Shown: positions 1 to 9,090 of the stretch, in pieces | How the letters are laid out: each line of letters opens with the position of its first letter | Position numbering within the stretch: the stretch's first letter is position 1 | Origin: Mycobacterium malmoense | GTDB lineage: Bacteria; Actinomycetota; Actinomycetes; Mycobacteriales; Mycobacteriaceae | Assembly (NCBI RefSeq): GCF_019645855.1 | Contig: NZ_CP080999.1 | Location: forward strand, 4,898,001 to 4,962,000 | Direction of reading: 5' to 3' | Length of the DNA stretch: 64,000 nucleotides | Notes under the pieces: generated by a model | Databases searched by the model: none | The model's input: the letters and a program-made list of their open reading frames with translations, nothing else | What the model was told of the DNA's origin: nothing | Made by a program: the position numbers and the translations under genes

Positions 1-570
1 GATCGCCGCGAACGCGCGCTCGTGGCTGGTCAACGCGTACTGCTCCATCTCTTCGCGCGACAGGTTCCACTTCTCGGCGATCAGCTCCGAGCCGCGGAAC
101 TGTGAAATCTCCTGGTCGCCGTACCGGTGCAGCCACTGCTTGGACTCGTTGGTCGGCGAGGTGAAACCGAACTGCTCACCGACCGTCATGGCCGACGAGA
201 TCGGGATCCAACTCATGTTCTGCATACCGCCGGCCACGATCAGGTCGGCCGTACCGGCCATAATCGCCTGCGCGCCAAAGGAAATCGCCTGTTGGCTGGA
301 ACCGCATTGCCGGTCCACGGTGACCCCGGGGACCTCCTCGGGATAGCCGGCGGCCAGCCACGAGAGCCGGGCGATGTTGCCCGCCTGCCCGCCGATGGCG
401 TCGACGCAACCGGCGATCACGTCGTCGACGGCGGCGGGATCGACATCGGCCCGGTCGAACAGCCCGCGCCACGCCACGGCACCCAGATCGAGGGGATGTA
501 TCCCGGCAAGCGATCCATTGCGCTTGCCGACCGCGGTACGTACAGCGTCGATAACGTACGCCTCGGGCAT
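1..570 (-). CDS. fadA6: Acetyl-CoA acetyltransferase FadA6 (3' end beyond the window)
   Basis: Thiolase for the last steps of cholesterol C/D-ring breakdown. The first 190 residues are present and the C-terminus lies off the left edge. The N-terminus opens MPEAYVIDAVRTAVGK, typical of thiolases. The nucleophilic cysteine is at about residue 89 in DRQCGSSQQA. The ATG at 570 is preceded by an AAGGAG ribosome site that lies in the tail of kstR2, so the two genes are probably co-transcribed. Order and similarity match H37Rv Rv3556c. In the published pathway FadA6 performs the terminal thiolysis; that role is taken from the family. Confidence 0.93.
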   Translation of the reverse strand, partial: MPEAYVIDAVRTAVGKRNGSLAGIHPLDLGAVAWRGLFDRADVDPAAVDDVIAGCVDAIGGQAGNIARLSWLAAGYPEEVPGVTVDRQCGSSQQAISFGAQAIMAGTADLIVAGGMQNMSWIPISSAMTVGEQFGFTSPTNESKQWLHRYGDQEISQFRGSELIAEKWNLSREEMEQYALTSHERAFAAI

Positions 571-584
571 CTCAGACTCCTTCT

Positions 585-1193
585 TCAATCTTTTGAAAAT
601 TCCGCCGTAATGCCGCCGAGCACGATGGCGAGATATTGCTGACCCACCTGCTCCGCGGTGAGCGGCCCGCCGGGTTGATACCAGCGCACCGACACCCAAG
701 TGGTGTCCCGGATGAAACGGTAGACGAGGTCGACGTCGAGGTCGGGCCGGAAGTAACCTTCGTCGATGCCCTGATGGAGCACCTCGACCCACATCTTGCG
801 TTGCTGGCGATTCATGTCCTCGATGTAGGCGAACCTGGGTTGCGACAACAGCCGTTTCGCCTCGTCCTGGTAGATGACGACCTGCGCGTGGCGCTCCCTT
901 ATTGCCTCGAACGACGCCATGAACAGCCCCTTGAGCCGCTCCAGCGGGTTGGCCTCGGTGTCCATGATCTCGCGGTAGCGGGTGAACAACCAGTCGAGGA
1001 AACCGCGCAGCAGCTCGTCAACCATCTCCTCTTTGGAGGAGAAGTGGTGATACAGACTGCCGGACAGAATGCCGGCGCCATCGGCGATGTCACGCACGGT
1101 GGTGGCGCGCAATCCGCGCTCGGCGAACATCGCCGCGGCGAGCTCTAGCAACTCGTCTCGGCGGCTGTTTGGCTGACCGGTCACTCGGTCCAC
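585..1193 (-). CDS. kstR2: TetR-family repressor KstR2
   Basis: Repressor of the HIP (cholesterol C/D-ring) catabolic regulon, released by HIP-CoA. It has 202 residues, close to the 200 of Rv3557c. The TetR helix-turn-helix is at residues 31-57 (TVRDIADGAG then SGSLYHHFSSKEEM). The C-terminal ligand domain contains RDTTWVSVRWY. The start is the GTG at 1193, giving the family N-terminus MDRVTGQ. A TATGCT -10 element lies six bases upstream, so the mRNA is probably leaderless. A palindromic operator at 1209-1222 makes autoregulation likely. PPE64, which separates kstR2 from ipdF in H37Rv, is absent here. Confidence 0.95.
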   Translation of the reverse strand: MDRVTGQPNSRRDELLELAAAMFAERGLRATTVRDIADGAGILSGSLYHHFSSKEEMVDELLRGFLDWLFTRYREIMDTEANPLERLKGLFMASFEAIRERHAQVVIYQDEAKRLLSQPRFAYIEDMNRQQRKMWVEVLHQGIDEGYFRPDLDVDLVYRFIRDTTWVSVRWYQPGGPLTAEQVGQQYLAIVLGGITAEFSKD

Positions 1194-1199
1194 CCGGTC

Positions 1200-1205
1200 A
1201 GCATA
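1200..1205 (-). promoter_or_regulatory. -10 element (TATGCT) of kstR2
   Basis: Read on the minus strand, TATGCT matches TANNNT and ends six bases before the kstR2 GTG. That spacing puts the transcription start at the start codon. Inferred from sequence only. Confidence 0.5.
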
Positions 1206-1208
1206 TCA

Positions 1209-1222
1209 ACCAAGCGCTTGCT
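1209..1222. promoter_or_regulatory. KstR2 operator upstream of kstR2
   Basis: ACCAAGCGCTTGCT fits the KstR2 consensus AnCAAGnnCTTGnT exactly. It lies 16-29 bases upstream of the kstR2 start, between likely -35 and -10 positions, which suits autorepression. Confidence 0.88.
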
Positions 1223-1235
1223 TGGCGACCTGGAC

Positions 1236-2020
1236 TCACGGATGCTGGCTCGACACCGAGATGACCTCGCCGGTGAGGTAGCTGGAGTAGTCGCTGGCCA
1301 GAAAGGCGATGGTGGCCGCGATTTCCCAGGGCTCGGCGGCGCGGCCGAACGCCTCGCCGGCGGACAGCCGGTCGAGCAGCTCGGCCGAGGTCGTCTTGTC
1401 CAGAAACTTGTGCCGGGCGATGCTGGGTGACACCGCGTTGATGCGGACCCCGTACTCGACGGCTTCTATTGCGCTGCAACGTGTTAACGCCATCACCCCT
1501 GCCTTGGCCGCGGCGTAGTGCGATTGCGAGTGCTGGGCCCGCCAGCCCAGCACGCTCGCGTTGTTGACGATGACGCCGCCGTGCTTGGCCTCACGGAAGT
1601 ACCGCAGGACCGCCCGGGTGGCCCGGAACACCGACGTCAGCGTCACGTCCAGGACGCGGTCCCATTCGTCGTCGGTCATGTCGACCACCGGCGTCTGTCC
1701 GCCCAGCCCGGCGTTGTTGACCAGCACGTCGATGCGGCCCATGCGCGCGGTGGTCGAGTCGATTAGGGCGTCGACCTGGGCGGTGGACGTCACGTCGCAC
1801 ACCACCTTCTCGACCCGGCCCAGTCCCAGCGCGGACAGTTCGTCGGCGGTCTCGGTCAGCCGTCGCTCGTGGTGGTCGGACACCACCACGTCGGCACCCT
1901 CGGCCAGGGCGCGGCGGGCCGTCGCCGAGCCGATGCCGGTGCCCGCGGCGGCGGTGACGATGACCACCTTGCCGTCCAGAAGCCCGTGTCCGGCAACCTC
2001 TTTCGGCGCTTCGGAAAGCG

Positions 2021-2024
<4 letters not shown>
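1236..2024 (-). CDS. ipdF: Short-chain dehydrogenase IpdF-type (Rv3559c orthologue)
   Basis: NAD(P)-dependent short-chain dehydrogenase, proposed in the family to oxidise a hydroxyl on a HIP-derived CoA thioester. It has 262 residues, the same as Rv3559c. The nucleotide-binding motif is in VTAAAGTGIGSA, the NNAG motif is in LVNNAGLGG, and the catalytic Tyr/Lys are in HYAAAKAG with Ser in NNASVLG. The start is the TTG at 2024, which overlaps the fadE30 stop (TTGA) and has an AGGGAGG site seven bases upstream. A longer upstream reading would run through fadE30 and is rejected. It forms an operon with fadE30. Confidence 0.93.
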
Positions 2025-3175
<1,151 letters not shown>

Positions 3176-3182
3176 GCCCTGT

Positions 3183-3188
3183 AGGCTA
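3183..3188 (-). promoter_or_regulatory. -10 element (TAGCCT) of fadE30
   Basis: The minus-strand TAGCCT ends seven bases before the fadE30 ATG, placing transcription start at the initiation codon. Inferred from sequence. Confidence 0.5.
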
Positions 3189-3192
3189 ACCT

Positions 3193-3206
3193 ACCAAGCA
3201 CTTGCT
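3193..3206. promoter_or_regulatory. KstR2 operator between fadE30 and fadD3
   Basis: ACCAAGCACTTGCT matches AnCAAGnnCTTGnT exactly. It lies between the divergent fadE30 and fadD3 genes and can serve both promoters. A plus-strand TAGCCT at 3211-3216 is a likely -10 for fadD3. Confidence 0.9.
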
Positions 3207-3287
3207 TTGTTAGCCTGGCGGCGAAGCCGCGTGAGGAGGAGCCGGGCCATCACCGACGAGCGTGCGCAGAATGCCAGCAACCACGGC

Positions 3288-4868
3288 GTGTCGCTGTACA
3301 AACACGCACGCTCGCGAACGGGCGGTGCCCCCAGCTCGCGAACGGTGCCGGCGGCGCTGGATCGTTTCGCGGGCCAGCTGCCCGACCACGACGCGCTGAT
3401 CACCGACGACCGCTCCTTCACCGCCGCCGCGCTGCGGGACGAGGTGCACCGGGCCGCGGCCGCGCTGATCGCGCTCGGCGTCGAACGCGGAGACCGGGTG
3501 GCCATTTGGTCGCCGAACACCTGGCACTGGGTGGTCGCCTGCCTGGCGATCCATCACGCCGGCGCCGCCATGGTGCCGCTGAACACCCGCTACACCGCCG
3601 AGGAGGCCGGCGACATCCTGGCCCGCACCGGTGCGCCGGTGTTGTTCGCGATGGGTCAGTTCCTCGGCCACGACCGCGTTGCCGAACTGGATCGCGGCGC
3701 GCTGCCGGCGCTGCGGCACGTCGTGCGGATACCGATCGAGGCGCACGACGGGACGTGGGACGAGTTCATCGCGCGCGGTTCAGAATCCGGGGCCGCCGAC
3801 GCGGCGGCCTCCCGCGCCGCCGCCGTCACGCCCGACGACGTCAGCGACATCCTGTTCACCTCCGGCACCACCGGCCGCAGCAAAGGCGTGCTGTGCGCGC
3901 ACCGGCAATCGCTATCGGCGTCGGCGTCGTGGGCCGCCAACGGCAAGATCACCAGCGCCGACCGCTACCTGTGCATCAACCCGTTCTTCCACAACTTCGG
4001 CTACAAGGCCGGCATCCTGGCCTGCCTGCAGACCGGCGCGACGCTGATCCCGCACCTGACGTTCGACCCGCTGCGCGCGCTGCAGGCCATCGAGCAGCAC
4101 CGGATCACCGTGCTGCCCGGGCCCCCAACGATTTATCAGATGCTGCTGGACCATCCGGCGCGCCGCGACTACGACCTGAGCTCGCTGCGGTTCGCGGTGA
4201 CCGGGGCGGCCACCGTGCCGGTCGTGCTGGTCGAGCGCATGCAGTCCGAGCTCGACATCGACATCGTGCTGACGGCCTACGGCCTGACCGAGGCCAACGG
4301 CATGGGCACCATGTGCCGCGCCGACGACGACGCGGTGACCGTGGCCACCACCTGCGGGCGCCCGTTCGCCGGCTTCGAGTTGCGCATCGACGGGGCGGCT
4401 CCCGGCGAATCCGGCGAAGTCCTGCTGCGCGGGCCGAACGTGATGCTGGGCTACCTCGACGACCCGGAGGCGACCGCGGCCGCCATCGACGCCGACGGCT
4501 GGCTGCACACCGGGGACATCGGCGCCGTCGACGAGGCCGGCAACCTGCGCATCACCGACCGGCTCAAGGACATGTACATCTGCGGCGGATTCAACGTCTA
4601 CCCCGCCGAGGTCGAGCAGGTGTTGGCCCGGATGGAGGGGGTGGCCGACGCCGCGGTGATCGGGGTTCCCGACGAGCGGCTGGGCGAGGTGGGCCGGGCG
4701 TTCGTGGTCACCCGACCTGGCGCCCAACTCGACGAGAAATCGGTGATCGCTTACACCCGTGAGTATTTGGCGAATTTCAAGGCACCGCGGTCGGTGCGGT
4801 TCGTCGACGCGTTGCCGCGCAATGCGGGCGGCAAGGTGGTCAAAGCACAACTGCGAGAGTTGGCGTGA
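3288..4868 (+). CDS. fadD3: HIP-CoA ligase FadD3
   Basis: ATP-dependent CoA ligase that activates HIP, the bicyclic remnant of cholesterol; the product is the known KstR2 effector. The AMP-forming signature LFTSGTTGRSKG is clear, followed by YGLTEANG, LHTGDIG, DRLKDMYICGGFNVYPAE and a C-terminal NAGGKVVKAQL with the catalytic lysine. From the conserved RTVPAALDRF to the stop is 509 residues, against 507 in total for Rv3561. The start is uncertain: the GTG at 3288 is used here, GTG 3231 is possible, and a strong GAGGAGGA site at 3233-3240 points to an ATC codon at 3249. It leads the fadD3-fadE31-fadE32-fadE33-aspB run. Confidence 0.93.
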   Translation: MSLYKHARSRTGGAPSSRTVPAALDRFAGQLPDHDALITDDRSFTAAALRDEVHRAAAALIALGVERGDRVAIWSPNTWHWVVACLAIHHAGAAMVPLNTRYTAEEAGDILARTGAPVLFAMGQFLGHDRVAELDRGALPALRHVVRIPIEAHDGTWDEFIARGSESGAADAAASRAAAVTPDDVSDILFTSGTTGRSKGVLCAHRQSLSASASWAANGKITSADRYLCINPFFHNFGYKAGILACLQTGATLIPHLTFDPLRALQAIEQHRITVLPGPPTIYQMLLDHPARRDYDLSSLRFAVTGAATVPVVLVERMQSELDIDIVLTAYGLTEANGMGTMCRADDDAVTVATTCGRPFAGFELRIDGAAPGESGEVLLRGPNVMLGYLDDPEATAAAIDADGWLHTGDIGAVDEAGNLRITDRLKDMYICGGFNVYPAEVEQVLARMEGVADAAVIGVPDERLGEVGRAFVVTRPGAQLDEKSVIAYTREYLANFKAPRSVRFVDALPRNAGGKVVKAQLRELA

Positions 4869-4869
4869 A

Positions 4870-6003
4870 TTGGATCTGAAACTAGACGAAGAGACGCTGG
4901 CCTTCCAAGCCGAGGTGCGGGACTTCCTCTCGGCCAATGCGGAGTCGATCCCGACGAAGTCCTACGATAACGCGGAAGGCTTTGTGCAGCACCGGCATTG
5001 GGACAAGGTGCTGTTCGATGCCGGACTGTCGGTGATCACCTGGCCCAAGAAGTACGGGGGTCGCGACGCGCCGCTGCTGCACTGGGTGGTGTTCGAGGAG
5101 GAGTACTTTCACGCCGGGGCGCCGGGCCGGGCCAGCGCCAACGGCACCTCGATGCTGGCCCCGACGCTGTTCGCGCACGGCACCGAGGAGCAGCGGGACC
5201 GGATCCTGCCCAAAATGGCTAGCGGCGAACAGATCTGGGCGCAGGCCTGGTCGGAGCCCGAATCCGGCAGCGACCTGGCGTCGCTGCGGTCCACCGCCAC
5301 CAAGACCGACGGCGGCTGGCTGCTCAACGGGCAGAAGATCTGGAGCTCACGGGCGCCGTTCGCCGAGAGGGGATTCGGGCTGTTCCGGTCCGACCCCGCG
5401 GCCGAACGGCACAACGGCCTGACCTATCTCATGTTCGACCTGAAGGCCAAGGGCGTCACCGTGCGGCCCATCGTCCAGCTGGGCGGCGACACCGGCTTCG
5501 GTGAAATCTTCCTCGACGACGCCTTCGTGCCCGACGAGGACGTGATCGGCACCCCCAACGATGGCTGGCGGGCGGCCATGAGCACGTCGAGCAACGAGCG
5601 TGGCATGTCGCTGCGCAGCCCGGCCCGCTTCCTGGCGGCCGCCGAGCGACTGGTGCGGTTGTGGAAAGACCACGGATCGCCGGAGGGATTCGCCGATCGG
5701 GTTGCCGACGCATGGATCAAGGCGCAGGCCTACCGCCTGCAGACCTTCGGCACGGTGACCAGGCTGGCCGCCGGCGGCGAACTCGGCGCCGAATCGTCGG
5801 TGACCAAGGTGTTTTGGTCCGACCTCGACGTGGCCATACATCAGACGGCGCTCGACATCCTCGGCGCCGACGGGGAGGTCGCCGGACCGTGGAACGATGG
5901 CCTGCTGTTCGCGCTGGGCGGCCCAATTTATGCCGGTACCAACGAGATCCAGCGCAACATCATCTCCGAACGCCTGCTGGGCCTGCCGCGAGAGAAGAAG
6001 TGA
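4870..6003 (+). CDS. fadE31: Acyl-CoA dehydrogenase FadE31 (alpha subunit type)
   Basis: Acyl-CoA dehydrogenase of 377 residues, equal to Rv3562. It has the full catalytic-type core: WSEPESGSDLASL near residue 135, GQKIWSSRAP, and the C-terminal YAGTNEIQRNIISERLLGLP. The start is the TTG at 4870, one base after the fadD3 stop, giving MDLKLDEETLAF as in orthologues. FadE31 homologues are known to pair with the shorter FadE32 or FadE33 subunits in alpha2-beta2 enzymes. The gene order here fits that arrangement. Confidence 0.94.
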   Translation: MDLKLDEETLAFQAEVRDFLSANAESIPTKSYDNAEGFVQHRHWDKVLFDAGLSVITWPKKYGGRDAPLLHWVVFEEEYFHAGAPGRASANGTSMLAPTLFAHGTEEQRDRILPKMASGEQIWAQAWSEPESGSDLASLRSTATKTDGGWLLNGQKIWSSRAPFAERGFGLFRSDPAAERHNGLTYLMFDLKAKGVTVRPIVQLGGDTGFGEIFLDDAFVPDEDVIGTPNDGWRAAMSTSSNERGMSLRSPARFLAAAERLVRLWKDHGSPEGFADRVADAWIKAQAYRLQTFGTVTRLAAGGELGAESSVTKVFWSDLDVAIHQTALDILGADGEVAGPWNDGLLFALGGPIYAGTNEIQRNIISERLLGLPREKK

Positions 6004-6005
6004 CC

Positions 6006-6950
6006 GTGGAATTTGAACTGGACGAACAGCAGCGCGACTTCGCGGCCAGCATCGACGCGGCGCTCGCTGCCGCGGATCTGCCCGGGGCCGTCCGCGCCTG
6101 GTCGGCGGGCGACCTCGCACCGGGCCGAAAGGTGTGGGAACAGCTGGCCAACCTCGGCGTCACCGCGCTGGCCGTGCCGGAGAAGTTCGACGGCATCGAC
6201 GCCCATCCCGTCGACCTGGTGGTGGCGCTCGAACGCCTGGGGCGCTGGTGTGTGCCCGGACCGGTGGCCGAATCCATTGCCGTGGCACCGGTTTTGCTTT
6301 CCACCGACGATCAGGCCGAGCGGTGCGCGGGCCTGGCTTCCGGTGAGCTGATCGCCACCGTGGCGCTGCCCCCGCAGGTGCCGCGCGCGGTTGACGCCGC
6401 CGCGGCCGGGCTGGTGCTGCTCGTGGGTGATGACGGAGTCACCGAGGGTATCGCCGGTGAGTGCCACGAGTCGGTCGACCCCAGCCGCCGCCTGTACGAC
6501 GTGACCGCGACCGGCGAGACCTGGCGAGCGGATGTCAAGCGCGCCTTCGACTTCGGCGCGCTGGCCACCGCGGCGCAGCTGGTCGGCGCGTCCGAGGCGC
6601 TGCTGGCCGGCACCGTCGACTACGCGAAGCAGCGGAGCCAGTTCGGCCGGGTGATCGGCTCGTATCAGGCGATCAAACACAAGCTCGCCGACGTGCACAT
6701 CGCGATCGAGCTGACCCGCCCGCTGGTCTACGGTGCGGCCTTGTCGTTGGAGTCCCGCGACGTCAGCGCGGCGAAAGCGGCGGCGTCCGAGGCGGCCCTG
6801 CTGGCGGCGCGGGCGGCGCTGCAGACCCACGGCGCGATCGGGTTCACCCAGGAACACGACCTGTCCCTGTGGCTGCTGCGGGTGCAGGCATTACGCTCGG
6901 CCTGGGGTGATCCCGAGGCACATCGGCGGCGGGTGCTGGAGGCGCTGTGA
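6006..6950 (+). CDS. fadE32: Acyl-CoA dehydrogenase FadE32 (short partner subunit)
   Basis: Short acyl-CoA dehydrogenase paralogue, 314 residues. It lacks the SEPGSGSD-type segment of FadE31 and keeps RSQFGRVIGSYQAIKHKLAD and HGAIGFTQEHDLSLWL, the pattern of the partner subunit in mycobacterial alpha2-beta2 dehydrogenases. The GTG start at 6006 is two bases after the fadE31 stop, and the purine run GAGAGAAGAAG upstream serves as ribosome site. Orthologue of Rv3563. Confidence 0.92.
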   Translation: MEFELDEQQRDFAASIDAALAAADLPGAVRAWSAGDLAPGRKVWEQLANLGVTALAVPEKFDGIDAHPVDLVVALERLGRWCVPGPVAESIAVAPVLLSTDDQAERCAGLASGELIATVALPPQVPRAVDAAAAGLVLLVGDDGVTEGIAGECHESVDPSRRLYDVTATGETWRADVKRAFDFGALATAAQLVGASEALLAGTVDYAKQRSQFGRVIGSYQAIKHKLADVHIAIELTRPLVYGAALSLESRDVSAAKAAASEAALLAARAALQTHGAIGFTQEHDLSLWLLRVQALRSAWGDPEAHRRRVLEAL

Positions 6951-6969
6951 CCCAAGAGTGGGAGACGCT

Positions 6970-7920
6970 ATGACCGAAGAGCGAGAGCTGCTGCGGGAAA
7001 CCGTCGCCGCCCTGGTGGCCAAGCACGCGGACCCTGCAGCGGTGCGTGCGGCGATGGAATCCGAGCGTGGCTATGACGAGTCGCTGTGGCAGCTGCTGTG
7101 CGAACAGGTCGGTGCCGCCGCGCTGGTGATACCCGAGGAGCTCGGCGGCGCGGGCGGCGAATTAGCCGACGCCGCAGCCGTTTTGCAGGAGCTGGGCCGC
7201 AACCTGGTGCCCTCCCCGCTGCTGGGCAGCACGCTGGCGGAGCTGGCGCTGCTGTCCGCTCTCAAGCCGGACGCCGAGACACTGCAAGGGCTGGCCGAGG
7301 GCACCTCGATCGGGGCGCTGGTGCTCGATGCCGACTACGTGGTCAACGGCGACACCGCCGACGTCGTGGTCGCAGTCGAGGACGGACAGCTGGTCCGGTG
7401 GACTCGATTCGCCGCGGAGCCCGTCACCACCATGGACCCCACCCGCCGACTGGGCCGGGTGCGGCCCGAACAGACCGAAGCGATCGGCACCGACCCGGGC
7501 CTCGCCGATCAAGCGGCCATCCTGCTGGCCGCCGAACAGATCGGCGCCGCCGAACGCTGTCTGGAACTGACCGTCGAATACACCAAGAGCCGCGTGCAAT
7601 TCGGCCGTCCGATCGGCAGCTTCCAGGCGCTCAAGCACCGGATGGCCGACCTGTACGTCGCGATCTCCGCGGCCAAAGCCGTCGTCAACGACGCGTGCAA
7701 TGACCCCACCCCCACCAACGCCGCCACCGCGCGTTCGGCGGCCAGCGAGGCGCTGTGCGCCGTGGCCGCCGAAGGCATCCAGCTACACGGCGGCATCGCC
7801 ATCACCTGGGAACACGACATGCATTTGTATTTCAAACGCGCGCACGGCAGCGCGCATCTGCTCGGCTCGCCGCGGGAACTGCTGCGCCAACTGGAATCTG
7901 AGGTGCTCGAAACACCGTGA
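6970..7920 (+). CDS. fadE33: Acyl-CoA dehydrogenase FadE33 (short partner subunit)
   Basis: Second short acyl-CoA dehydrogenase, 316 residues, orthologue of Rv3564. It shares with FadE32 the segment SRVQFGRPIGSFQALKHRMA and ends with HGGIAITWEHDMHLYFKRAH. It starts at the ATG at 6970 behind GGAGACGCT, 19 bases after fadE32. It overlaps aspB by four bases (GTGA). In the family it is an alternative partner for FadE31. Confidence 0.92.
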   Translation: MTEERELLRETVAALVAKHADPAAVRAAMESERGYDESLWQLLCEQVGAAALVIPEELGGAGGELADAAAVLQELGRNLVPSPLLGSTLAELALLSALKPDAETLQGLAEGTSIGALVLDADYVVNGDTADVVVAVEDGQLVRWTRFAAEPVTTMDPTRRLGRVRPEQTEAIGTDPGLADQAAILLAAEQIGAAERCLELTVEYTKSRVQFGRPIGSFQALKHRMADLYVAISAAKAVVNDACNDPTPTNAATARSAASEALCAVAAEGIQLHGGIAITWEHDMHLYFKRAHGSAHLLGSPRELLRQLESEVLETP

Positions 7921-9083
7921 ACGACCGTGTCGCCCTGCGCGCCGGCATCCCGCCGTTCTATGTGATGGATGTCTGGCTGGCGGCCGCGGAGCGGCAGCGC
8001 AGCCACGGCGACCTGGTGAACCTGTCGGCGGGCCAGCCCAGCGTGGGCGCGCCCGAGCCGGTGCGCGCGGCCGCGGCCGCCGCCCTGCATCTCAACCTGC
8101 TGGGTTACACCGTGGCACTGGGAATTCCGGAGCTGCGGGCGGCGATCGCGGCGGATTACCGGCGCACGCACGGCATCGACGTCGAACCCGACGCGGTCGT
8201 TGTCACGACGGGTTCGTCGGGCGGTTTTCTGCTGACGTTTCTGGCGTGCTTCGACGTGGGCGATCGGGTGGCGCTGGCCAGTCCCGGCTACCCCTGCTAT
8301 CGGAACATCCTGTCGGCGCTGGGCTGCGAGGTGGTGGACATCGCGTGCGGGCCGGAAACCCGATTCCAGCCCACCGCCCAGCTGCTCGCCGAGCTCGACC
8401 CGCCGGTGCGGGGCGTGATCGTCGCCAGCCCGGCCAATCCCACCGGGACGGTCATACCGCCGGCCGAGCTGGCCGCGATCGCGTCCTGGTGTGACGCCTC
8501 CGGGGTGCGGCTGATCAGCGACGAGGTTTACCACGGCCTGGTCTACGAGGGGGCGCCGCAGACCAGCTGCGCCTGGCGGACTTCGCGAAATGCGGTGGTG
8601 GTCAACAGCTTTTCCAAGTACTACGCGATGACGGGCTGGCGGCTGGGCTGGCTGCTGGTGCCTTCGGAACTGCGCCGCGCCGTCGACTGCCTGACCGGCA
8701 ACTTCACCATTTGCCCGCCGGTGCTGTCGCAGATTGCCGCGGTGGCGGCGTTCACCCCGGAGGCGACGGCCGAAGCCGACGGCAACCTGCGGCACTACAC
8801 GATCAACCGCTCGCTGCTGCTCGACGGGCTGCGCCGCGTCGGCATCGACCGGCTGGCGCCTACCGACGGCGCGTTTTATGTGTACGCCGACGTCTCGGAC
8901 TTCACCAGCGATTCGCTCGGGTTTTGCTCAAAGTTGTTGGCCGACACCGGCGTTGCCATCGCGCCGGGCATCGACTTCGACACGAGGCGGGGCAACGAGT
9001 TTGTCCGGCTGTCGTTCGCCGGGCCGACTGGCGACATCGAGGAGGGCCTGCGCCGAATCGGACCCTGGCTGTCGGGTCAGTAG
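7917..9083 (+). CDS. aspB: Class I/II PLP-dependent aminotransferase (AspB, Rv3565)
   Basis: Fold-type I aminotransferase of 388 residues, the same length as Rv3565. It has the substrate-loop start NLSAGQPSVG, the phosphate-binding TTGSSGGFLLTF, SPANPTGTV, and the PLP-lysine motif NSFSKYYAMTGWRLGW. The start is the GTG at 7917, overlapping the fadE33 stop, so it is translationally coupled. The amino donor and acceptor cannot be told from sequence; the aspartate name comes from annotation tradition. A decayed copy of a related 3' end lies at 11044-11205. Confidence 0.9.
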   Translation: MNDRVALRAGIPPFYVMDVWLAAAERQRSHGDLVNLSAGQPSVGAPEPVRAAAAAALHLNLLGYTVALGIPELRAAIAADYRRTHGIDVEPDAVVVTTGSSGGFLLTFLACFDVGDRVALASPGYPCYRNILSALGCEVVDIACGPETRFQPTAQLLAELDPPVRGVIVASPANPTGTVIPPAELAAIASWCDASGVRLISDEVYHGLVYEGAPQTSCAWRTSRNAVVVNSFSKYYAMTGWRLGWLLVPSELRRAVDCLTGNFTICPPVLSQIAAVAAFTPEATAEADGNLRHYTINRSLLLDGLRRVGIDRLAPTDGAFYVYADVSDFTSDSLGFCSKLLADTGVAIAPGIDFDTRRGNEFVRLSFAGPTGDIEEGLRRIGPWLSGQ

Positions 9084-9090
9084 GCGCCGG

